Shown one piece after another: positions 58,401-64,000 of a stretch of 64,000 nt of DNA; the stretch's first letter is position 1; the number at the start of each line of letters is the position of its first letter. Position numbers and translations under genes: made by a program. Source of the DNA: CAZQFV01 sp964592645 (GTDB lineage Bacteria > Chloroflexota > Chloroflexia > DTKN01); the NCBI GenBank assembly GCA_964592645.1, contig CAZQFV010000021.1:1-64000 (forward strand), given 5' to 3'. The notes below the pieces were generated by a model. That model searched no databases and was not told the origin of the DNA. It was given only the letters and a program-made list of their open reading frames with translations.

Positions 58401-59511
58401 CACGGCGGTCGTCACGGCGCGGCCTATGGCGGGACCGTGGGAGTTGTCCTCCCTGTGCCTGTTGGCCTGCCTGCCGGACAACCGCACCCTGATCGCCGGC
58501 TGGGACTCGGGGACGATCACCCTTCTGGACCTGGAGCAAGACCGCACCCGACAGGAGTGGGCCGGCAAAAGGTCCCTGATCCGCGGGGCCCTCTGTGCCG
58601 GCGGACAGGGCGCCATCGGCCTGCTGGGCAAGCGGGTGGCCGGCGACCGGGTGCAGGGGGACGCGCTGCTGCACATCGACCGCGCCGGCCGGAAAGAGCA
58701 GCCGGTCGATTCGCCCCACCGCCACCTGATCACCGCCGTGGCCGGCCTGGGAGCGGAACAGACGCTCTCGGTGGACCGCAGCGGCGTCGCCGTCCTGTGG
58801 TCCGGGGGAAAGCCGGCCCAGGTGTACTCCCTGGAAGCCGACCTGTCGGCATGTGCGTGCTGGCCGGAGGGCAACTGCGGGGTAGTCGGCACCCTGGACG
58901 AGCGGGCAATCATCCTGGAGGAGGTTCAGGAGACGGTGCCGATGCCCAGCACGGACTTGCAGTTCCGGGCCGGCATCACCGCCCTGGCCGCGGCGGGGCG
59001 GCCGATAGGCCTTTTCGCGGCCTATTTCAATCCGCTCGTCGTCTTTTGCCGCCAGGGGCAGGGGTGGCGCGGGCCCCGCAAACCGCGCCACAGCCTGCGC
59101 GGCTCGGCCGCGGCACTCGATCCGGCCGGCGCGCTGGCCGCCAGCGGCAACGTCAACGGCGAGGTCTGCCTGTGGCGCTGCCAGGACGGCACACAACTGG
59201 CGGAATGGGTCCTGCACGAGGGCGAAGTGACCGCCCTGGCCTTTGCACTCGATTCCGACGTGCTCTACAGCGCCGGAACGGACCGCCTGATCTGGGCACT
59301 GGACCTCTCCGGCAACAGGGCTTTCGGCGCCACGCTGCTGCCGCTTCCGCCGCTGGCCCTGTGCGCCGGCCCCGGCGGATGGCTCTTTGCCCTGGACGGC
59401 GCGGGCAGTATCTATGGGTTCAGGATCACGGCCCCCAAGGAACTCGAGGCCGCCGGACGGTTCAGAAGCTGGATCCCTGCCCGTCCGGTTTCGGGATTCG
59501 CCCCCGACTGA
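55444..59511 (+). CDS. DUF4062-STAND NTPase-WD40 protein
   Basis: This 1355-residue protein has a DUF4062 domain at residues about 7-110 (VRVFISSTFRDMQAERDHLV, FLGILGGRYGWVPPG). A STAND/NACHT-type NTPase follows with Walker A GRSGSGKS (252-259) and Walker B ILLLIDAIDRLD (341-352). Residues about 735-1340 form WD40-like repeats (HGAAVTALAVSPTGDIFMSG, GEVTALAFALDSDVLYSAGT). The order matches eukaryotic TEP1/NPHP3-like and bacterial STAND sensors: an N-terminal effector or adaptor, a switch, and a C-terminal sensor. The trigger is unknown. GGAGGAAC precedes ATG 55444. Confidence 0.88.
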   Translation: MAQSWEKVRVFISSTFRDMQAERDHLVRFVFPRLRETLLRHGVLLDDVDLRWGVTSDQNALAVCRAIIDECRPHFLGILGGRYGWVPPGQEQSITSQEIHYAALARPADLLHHHFYFRDPAATAAIPEPAAAIYREAPGSPAQRKLEALKQRIVDAGYRPRVYSCRWDEQAGRLVDLQPWGEQVYDDLLAGIQDSLGLAAPAVLGEFAAEEAAIEAFVETRLGHFVLGARQTLLDRMRQHALGSNEILCLVGRSGSGKSAMLARLHRELASPSAAGPQTPAVLSHFVGASPASSNVRSLLRRLCHALAAVAGVTAAPPDSYERLRDLFPELLAQAAKKRRILLLIDAIDRLDPAHDAHRLRWLPDTLPPDTGLIVSLRPGPMLDMLRARGRPPTEISLAPLEKPDARAIADAFLARYGKRMDDSQMAALLSKAEADQPLYLITALEELRTLGTYEEITARIQALPGETQALFLWILQRLENDPGFSDARGQPVGPVLVRRYFTLLAAARFGMAQSELVDLVAPGDPQGNLAALQRLVRPYLLARGPLLDFFHTQLRAAVESVYLDEAGERLEAHRGLAAYFRLQADPSGKRLWHDGSARGLGELAYHLRQGLDLATLESLYNDPGYLEAVACRVDVHLLPDGSSEYGGITALLAELRSTIPLVSAPQPAAQLRALLGLLAERSPLIRQAPQTILQEIANYGELTADPVSPALRRGIRVPAGIVLADRSRVSPPTPGHGAAVTALAVSPTGDIFMSGAADGSVGCWQVGAAQPRWLISAHKNWVTWVAISPGGRRGLSAGDEGMVLLWDLELGTSTPVNFPPGALPWPQACFGAFLDEQTLLTIRGSAARKIDLRNEAVLWQNSDLQPGELVEFGTGRIIDLAPQARRLVLKYGSREIRVGDGERGTREMTLETPGRIHHLAVSADGRTLLTADYQGRLLVFDLPSGERGDAAMAEGLLTLARAFRGDTFWGCDRHGNLLQIRPAGRTAVVTARPMAGPWELSSLCLLACLPDNRTLIAGWDSGTITLLDLEQDRTRQEWAGKRSLIRGALCAGGQGAIGLLGKRVAGDRVQGDALLHIDRAGRKEQPVDSPHRHLITAVAGLGAEQTLSVDRSGVAVLWSGGKPAQVYSLEADLSACACWPEGNCGVVGTLDERAIILEEVQETVPMPSTDLQFRAGITALAAAGRPIGLFAAYFNPLVVFCRQGQGWRGPRKPRHSLRGSAAALDPAGALAASGNVNGEVCLWRCQDGTQLAEWVLHEGEVTALAFALDSDVLYSAGTDRLIWALDLSGNRAFGATLLPLPPLALCAGPGGWLFALDGAGSIYGFRITAPKELEAAGRFRSWIPARPVSGFAPD

Positions 59512-59540
59512 GGAGCGCGGCCCGGCCGCAGGCAGCGCCC

Positions 59541-59565
59541 TTGTCCCTTTGAAAGGAGGGGACAA
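59541..59565 (+). promoter_or_regulatory. Inverted repeat enclosing a ribosome-binding site
   Basis: TTGTCCC (59541-59547) pairs with GGGACAA (59559-59565). The loop holds AAAGGAG, and the last stem base is the A of ATG 59565. It could hide the start region of the partner gene, or help couple its translation to the upstream gene. Confidence 0.45.
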
Positions 59566-60269
59566 TGTCCGGAAAAGACCGCATCGACTTTCCCGCCCGC
59601 TGGAACACCTCCCTGGAGGACAGGCTCCAGGAAGAACAGCGCAAGATGGCCATGCCCAGCACCGGCTCGGTCCGCATCTACGGGTCCTGGGGCGAGTTCC
59701 TGGAGAAACGGCCCCTCGACTCGCTCTACTTCACCGCCCTACGGGGTCGAGCATGCCTGCTCGTCTCCCTCTCCGCGCAGAGCGTTCCCCGGCCGGACAT
59801 CATCAAGACCATCCTGAAGGAGGAACGCCCCTGGATGTTCTGCGCCAACGCCTTCTTGCAGGGGGCCTTCCCGATCCTGCGCTGTCACCTGGTGATGCCC
59901 GACAATCCGCGGGACCCCTTCTTCCTGGAGGCTCCGCTCAGCATCCGCGACGGCGATGTGCAGGATTTCTGCCGGGCGGCCATGGCCGACGAGCACCTCG
60001 ACGTGCTCTTGGGGCACGAGCTGCTCGGAGACGGAATGTACATGCTGGAGATGCGCGGCCCGGGCATCGCCGAGCTCCTGCGCCGCGAAGTGAGCAGGGC
60101 GCTGAAAGCGCTCCGCCCCCAGGCGACAAAAGCCGACTTCCAAGCCAGCGCTCGGATGATGGAAAGGGCCTTCGCTTCGGGATCGGCGGGGGTGGAGAGG
60201 GCGCACTGCGTGCGGCTGCGGGTAGTGGGCAAAGCCAAGCACTCGACCATCGTCTTCGGGGATGAGTGA
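59565..60269 (+). CDS. Uncharacterised partner of the DUF4062-STAND protein
   Basis: I do not recognise this 234-residue protein. It has no signal peptide or membrane helix. Notable stretches are SVRIYGSWGEFLEKRPLDSL, PDIIKTILKEERPWMFCANA, FLEAPLSIRDGDVQDFCRAA, and a basic C-terminal part. No catalytic motif is visible to me. It begins 53 nt after the STAND gene on the same strand with a perfect AAAGGAGG, and no terminator or clear promoter lies between, so the two probably work together. It might be an effector, a regulator or a substrate. Confidence 0.75.
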   Translation: MSGKDRIDFPARWNTSLEDRLQEEQRKMAMPSTGSVRIYGSWGEFLEKRPLDSLYFTALRGRACLLVSLSAQSVPRPDIIKTILKEERPWMFCANAFLQGAFPILRCHLVMPDNPRDPFFLEAPLSIRDGDVQDFCRAAMADEHLDVLLGHELLGDGMYMLEMRGPGIAELLRREVSRALKALRPQATKADFQASARMMERAFASGSAGVERAHCVRLRVVGKAKHSTIVFGDE

Positions 60270-60337
60270 GGTGCCAAGCCCGACAGTCTAGCCGTTGTCC
60301 ATCGCCGGGCCGCGGGAGCGGGGCTCCCGGATCGGCC

Positions 60338-61468
60338 TCATTCGGCGTGCCGGCGCACCCACTCCCGGGCCCAGGCGTCGGCGGCGCGGATGGACTCCAG
60401 GTCCAGCGCGCCCTCCGGCCGGTGGGCGGCCAGCGCGCCCGCGATCAGGCGGGGAATGTCCAAGAAGCCGATCCGCCGTGCCAAGAAGAGCTCCACGGCC
60501 ACCTCGTCGGCGGCCGCCAGCACCGTCGGGAAGGTGCTCCCGGCCGCGCCGGCCTCTCGCGCCAGCCGCAGGCAGGGGAAGCGCTCTTCGTCGGGCGGGG
60601 CAAAGGTCAAGGGGCCGGCCGTCGCCCAGTCCAGGCCGGTGTAGCGCCGCGGCAGCCGCGCCGGGTAGCCCAGGGCGTACTGGATCGGCAGGCGCATGTC
60701 GGGCGAACCCATCTGCGCCTTGATCGAGCCGTCGCGGAACTCGACCATGGAGTGGACGATGCTCTGGGGGTGCACGACCACGGCGATGCGTTCATAGGGC
60801 AGCCCAAAGAGCCAGTGGGCCTCGATCACCTCCAGCCCCTTGTTGAACAGGGTGGATGAGTCCACGGTAATCTTGGGCCCCATCCTCCAGGTGGGATGGC
60901 GCAGCGCCTCCTCCGGGGTCACGCCGGCCATGCGCTCGGCCGGCCAATCGCGGAACGGCCCCCCCGAGGCGGTCAGGACCAGCCGCTCCACCGCCTGGAG
61001 GTCCTCCCCCTGCAGGCACTGCCACAGCGCGCTGTGCTCGCTGTCGATCGGCCGCAGCATGACGCCGTGCGCCCGGGCCTCGGCGATCACCAGCTCCCCG
61101 GCCATCACCAGCGCTTCTTTGTTGGCCAGGGCCACCTCTTTGCCGGCGCGGATGGCCGCCAGCGTGGGGGCCAGGCCGGCCGCGCCGCTGGTGGCCACCA
61201 CGACCTGGTCCACCTCCGGGGCGCCGGCCAGGGCCACCAGGCCCTCCTCGCCGTAGAGGACCGGCATAGGGAAATCGGCCATCGGCGTCGCCGGATCGCC
61301 CTGGACGACGCAGGCGGCGCCGAACTCGGCCGCCTGCTGCCGCAGCAGCTCGACATCGCCGCGGGCTGCCAGCCCATACACGGAGAAGGCGCCGCCGTTG
61401 GCCGCCACCACCTCCAGCGTCTGCCGGCCGATGGAGCCGGTGCTGCCCAGGACCGCCAGGCGTTTCAC
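60338..61468 (-). CDS. dxr: 1-deoxy-D-xylulose 5-phosphate reductoisomerase
   Basis: Dxr makes MEP from DXP, the committed step of the non-mevalonate isoprenoid pathway. This 376-residue protein has the NADPH site AVLGSTGSIGRQTLEVVAAN, the catalytic region PIDSEHSALWQCLQGE, LTASGGPFRDW and the metal/substrate-binding MGPKITVDSSTLFNKGLEVI. The GTG start at 61468 overlaps the cdsA stop (GTGA). It ends a pyrH-frr-uppS-cdsA-dxr run. Confidence 0.95.
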   Translation of the reverse strand: MKRLAVLGSTGSIGRQTLEVVAANGGAFSVYGLAARGDVELLRQQAAEFGAACVVQGDPATPMADFPMPVLYGEEGLVALAGAPEVDQVVVATSGAAGLAPTLAAIRAGKEVALANKEALVMAGELVIAEARAHGVMLRPIDSEHSALWQCLQGEDLQAVERLVLTASGGPFRDWPAERMAGVTPEEALRHPTWRMGPKITVDSSTLFNKGLEVIEAHWLFGLPYERIAVVVHPQSIVHSMVEFRDGSIKAQMGSPDMRLPIQYALGYPARLPRRYTGLDWATAGPLTFAPPDEERFPCLRLAREAGAAGSTFPTVLAAADEVAVELFLARRIGFLDIPRLIAGALAAHRPEGALDLESIRAADAWAREWVRRHAE

Positions 61469-62313
61469 CGCAATACCACCTGCAGGAAATAGTACACGGC
61501 CGGCACGGCAAAGAGCAGGCTGTCCACCCGGTCGAGCATGCCGCCGTGGCCGGGGATGAGCTTGCCCGAGTCCTTGACGCCGACCTGGCGCTTGAGGAGC
61601 GACTCGGCCAGGTCGCCCACCTGCCCGACGATGCCGACCAAGGCCCCCAGCAGGGCCGCCCAGCCGTAGGACAGGGGTAGCCGCAGGAGCGGCACCAGGG
61701 CCACGGCCACGCCGATGCTGGTGAGGAACCCGGCCAACGCCCCTTCCCAACTCTTCTTGGGGCTGACATAGGGGCTCATCTTGTGCCGGCCCCAGCGCGC
61801 GCCCACGAAATAGGCCGCCGTGTCACAGAGCCACACCATGAGGAAGGCACTCAAAATCCACCAGGCCCCCGCGCCCAGGGGCGGGGCGCCAAGCGCCTGC
61901 CAGAAGGGGGGCGAAAAGTCCGGCTCGGCCAGGTCGCGCAGCAGGATCAGGTGGGCCATCGTCCAGGCCACGTAGAGGGTGCCGGAGAGGGTCAGCGCCC
62001 AGTCGGTGAGGGCGCCCCCATGGTCGCGGCGGGCCAGTTGCCCCACCAGGGTCAGGGCGATGGCCGCGGCCACGGCACCGCCGAGGCCGGCCGCGCTGGG
62101 GCGCAACGCCGCCAACAGGATCAGCGCGGCGCCGGCGTAGCCCGCCCAGCGCACCGGCCGGTGGCCGACAACGGCAAAGAGGCGGTAGATCTCTTCCAGC
62201 GAAACGGCGGCGACCAGGGCCACGAGCAGGGCCAGCCAGGGCTCGCCCAGGGCAACGATCGCCAGGACGGCGGGGATGAGCACCAACGCGCTCAAGAGGC
62301 GAAGCCGGAGCAA
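61465..62313 (-). CDS. cdsA: Phosphatidate cytidylyltransferase
   Basis: CdsA makes CDP-diacylglycerol for phospholipid synthesis in the membrane. This 282-residue protein has about eight hydrophobic helices and the C-terminal family signature LLKRQVGVKDSGKLIPGHGG followed by MLDRVDSLLFAVP. A TTG start at 62313 follows uppS by 3 nt. Confidence 0.93.
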   Translation of the reverse strand: MLRLRLLSALVLIPAVLAIVALGEPWLALLVALVAAVSLEEIYRLFAVVGHRPVRWAGYAGAALILLAALRPSAAGLGGAVAAAIALTLVGQLARRDHGGALTDWALTLSGTLYVAWTMAHLILLRDLAEPDFSPPFWQALGAPPLGAGAWWILSAFLMVWLCDTAAYFVGARWGRHKMSPYVSPKKSWEGALAGFLTSIGVAVALVPLLRLPLSYGWAALLGALVGIVGQVGDLAESLLKRQVGVKDSGKLIPGHGGMLDRVDSLLFAVPAVYYFLQVVLR

Positions 62314-62316
62314 GGT

Positions 62317-63057
62317 TTACCCCCCTGCGGGCTGCCGCTCTTCCACCAGCCCCCCGAACTTGCGCACCCGCTGGCCGTAGGCGGCGATGGCCTTGCGCAG
62401 CTCCTGCTTGTCGAAATCGGGCCACAGGGTGGGGGTAGCGTAGAACTCGCTGTAGGCGGCCTGCCAGATGAGAAAGTTGCTCAGGCGCATCTCCCCGGCC
62501 GTGCGGATGATCAGGTCGGGGTCCGGGCAGCCGGCCGTGTAGAGGAAAGAGGCCAGCCGCTGTTCGGTCAGTTCCTCGGGGGCCAGGCCGGCCTGGATCG
62601 CCCGGCGGGCGGCGTCGACGATCTCGGCCCGCCCACCGTAGTTAAAGGCCACGTTCAGGATGAGACGGTTGTTCTCGCGGGTGCGCTCGATCGCCCGCAG
62701 CACCTTCTGCCGCAGGTCTTCCGGCAGCCCCTCCAGGCGGCCGATGTGCCGCAACTGCGCCCCGTTGCGCAGCAGGTTCTCCGTTTCCCGGTCGATGACG
62801 TCGGCGATGATCTTGAGCAACCCCTCCACCTCGTCCCGGGGGCGCGCCCAGTTCTCGGTGGAGAAAGCATAGAGGGTCAGGACCTCGACCCCCTCCTCCA
62901 CGCACCCCTCGACGATCCGGCGGATGTTCTCGGTGCCGGCACGGTGTCCGGCCAGCCGCGGCAGGCCCCACCGACGCGCCCAACGGCCGTTGCCATCCAT
63001 GATGATGGCAATGTGCCGCGGTCGGGACAGTTGGCCCTCCTCCCGGCGCTCCTTCAT
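62317..63057 (-). CDS. uppS: Isoprenyl transferase (undecaprenyl diphosphate synthase)
   Basis: UppS condenses IPP units to make the undecaprenyl carrier used in wall and polysaccharide synthesis. This 246-residue protein has HIAIIMDGNGRWARRWGLPR, GHRAGTENIRRIVEGCVEEG, LYAFSTENWARPRDEV and IIRTAGEMRLSNFLIWQAAY. The product length cannot be told from sequence. It lies between frr and cdsA. Confidence 0.95.
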   Translation of the reverse strand: MKERREEGQLSRPRHIAIIMDGNGRWARRWGLPRLAGHRAGTENIRRIVEGCVEEGVEVLTLYAFSTENWARPRDEVEGLLKIIADVIDRETENLLRNGAQLRHIGRLEGLPEDLRQKVLRAIERTRENNRLILNVAFNYGGRAEIVDAARRAIQAGLAPEELTEQRLASFLYTAGCPDPDLIIRTAGEMRLSNFLIWQAAYSEFYATPTLWPDFDKQELRKAIAAYGQRVRKFGGLVEERQPAGG

Positions 63058-63066
63058 CAGGGCCCC

Positions 63067-63624
63067 TCAGACTTCCATGATCTCTTTCTCTTTGGCCCGG
63101 CCCACCTCGTCGGCGAGATCATAGTACTTTTCCGTAACTTCCTGCAGTTTGTCCTTGCCCCGGAAGAGGTCGTCCTCGCTGATCATCTTTTCCTTCTTGG
63201 CCTCTTCCATATCGGCGATGACATCCCGCCGGATGTTGCGCAGGGCCACCTTGCACTCTTCCACCCGCTGATGGACCCGCTTCACCAACTCCCGGCGGCG
63301 CTCCTCCGTCAGGTAGGGGATCGCCAGACGGATAACCCGCCCGTCGGAAGATGGGGTCAGCCCCAGCTCCGAGGTCAGGATGGCTCGCTCGATGTCTTTG
63401 AGCGAGTTCAGGTCCCACGGCTGGATCACCAGCAGGCGCGGCTCGGGCGCGGTGATGCCGGCGATCTGGATCAGCGGCGTGGGCACATCATAGTAGTTGA
63501 CCAGGAGGTGCTCGACGAGCGCCGGCGAGGCCCGCCCGGTGCGCAGCGTGACCAGCTCCTCGCGCAGCGCCTCGACGCTCTTTTTCATCCGCGATTCGGC
63601 ATCGGCCAGGAACTCGTTGATCAT
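63067..63624 (-). CDS. frr: Ribosome recycling factor
   Basis: RRF splits post-termination ribosomes together with EF-G. This 185-residue protein has the normal length and motifs: EALREELVTLRTGRASPALV, VIQPWDLNSLKDIERAIL and RRELVKRVHQRVEECKVALR. It follows pyrH by 80 nt, a gap with GC-rich inverted stretches but no clear terminator. Confidence 0.96.
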   Translation of the reverse strand: MINEFLADAESRMKKSVEALREELVTLRTGRASPALVEHLLVNYYDVPTPLIQIAGITAPEPRLLVIQPWDLNSLKDIERAILTSELGLTPSSDGRVIRLAIPYLTEERRRELVKRVHQRVEECKVALRNIRRDVIADMEEAKKEKMISEDDLFRGKDKLQEVTEKYYDLADEVGRAKEKEIMEV

Positions 63625-63704
63625 CGTTGCCTCCGCACTTGTCCGCTCGCCGGGAAGGGGCCGGCACGGCCGGCCGTAGACCCCCTCGCGGCCCGGAACC
63701 GGCC

Positions 63705-64000
63705 TTATCCTCGGCCCCGCCGCTCCCAGGGCGGCGGATCGTCGGCGTTCCGGCAGATGAGCGTGCCCACCTGCTCGCCCAGGATGATGCGCTCGATCTG
63801 GCCGGCGGCCTGCACGTTAAAGACAATGATCGGCATGTCGTTGTCCATGCACAGCGTCAGCGCGGTCAGGTCCATCACCTGCAGCCCGCGGTTGATCGCC
63901 TCCAGAAAGGTCAGGCGCTCGAACTTGCGGGCCGCGGGGTTGCGGCGGGGGTCATCGTCGTAGACCCCGTCCACGCCGTTCTTGGCCATGAGGATGATGT
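63705..64000 (-). CDS. pyrH: UMP kinase, C-terminal part
   Basis: PyrH phosphorylates UMP to UDP. Only the last 97 codons are in the window; the gene continues beyond 64000. The visible part has AKNGVDGVYDDDPRRNPAAR, FLEAINRGLQVMDLTALTLC and DNDMPIIVFNVQAAGQIERI, typical of the hexameric bacterial enzyme, followed by a short extra tail. It leads the frr-uppS-cdsA-dxr run. Confidence 0.93.
   Translation of the reverse strand, partial: IILMAKNGVDGVYDDDPRRNPAARKFERLTFLEAINRGLQVMDLTALTLCMDNDMPIIVFNVQAAGQIERIILGEQVGTLICRNADDPPPWERRGRG

Overview
The window is a GC-rich bacterial chromosome segment that is almost entirely coding. No gap without a gene exceeds about 230 bases, and most neighbouring same-strand genes overlap by 4 nt or lie within about 50 nt. 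The gene content suggests a member of Chloroflexota, probably Anaerolineae or a relative. The clues are a CpXC protein, DUF951, Gmad2/GerMN and NBR1-Ig/PA14 lipoproteins, very long multi-GAF histidine kinases, a MazG/methylase fusion and Chloroflexota-like versions of housekeeping proteins. This placement comes from gene content, not from a phylogeny.

Layout. 64-8216 (+): pyrF, a DUF951 protein, a degraded PurD-like protein, a glycosyltransferase and a five-GAF histidine kinase. 8194-10537 (-): a second histidine kinase converging on the first. 10587-17809 (-): a long lepA-led run (lepA, peptidyl-prolyl isomerase lipoprotein, receiver-like protein, MazG fusion, glycosyltransferase, polyprenyl-phosphate sugar transferase). 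17863-22722 (-): pyrK, ychF, rtcA, SLC13 transporter. 22789-24273 (+): envelope-type genes including a TlpA-like thioredoxin. 24300-28160: toroid-fold protein, PA14 lipoprotein, GerMN lipoprotein. 28174-32112: remnant of a THEP1-like NTPase gene, then a corrinoid protein / UroD-type methyltransferase / nucleotide cyclase operon and tRNA-Arg(CCG). 32232-37967: TPR histidine kinase, MrfA-type helicase, rhomboid protease, WecG/TagA glycosyltransferase. 37983-45376 (+): nusA-ylxR-infB-rbfA-truB-methyltransferase-ribF. 45421-55351 (-): the guaB-led run down to a membrane phosphodiesterase. 55368-60269 (+): a DUF4062-STAND-WD40 protein and its partner. 60338-64000 (-): pyrH(partial)-frr-uppS-cdsA-dxr.

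Most notable points. (1) A DsbA-like lipoprotein (50903-51736) has an in-frame TGA exactly where the first Cys of its CxxC motif belongs, followed by a hairpin that fits a bacterial SECIS, so it is a candidate selenoprotein. (2) IMP dehydrogenase is split by a 455-residue LAGLIDADG intein placed directly before the catalytic Cys. (3) A large DUF4062-STAND-WD40 protein with an unrecognised small partner could be a defence or signalling module. (4) Several protein and RNA oddities stand out: a PurD paralogue lacking catalytic residues, a YchF with an altered P-loop, NusA with a duplicated C-terminal module, a deletion remnant of a THEP1-like NTPase, and terminator-like hairpins in the nusA and guaB leaders.

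Many promoters fit a sigma-70 pattern with exactly 17 nt between the -35 and -10 boxes. These were found by eye and are predictions.
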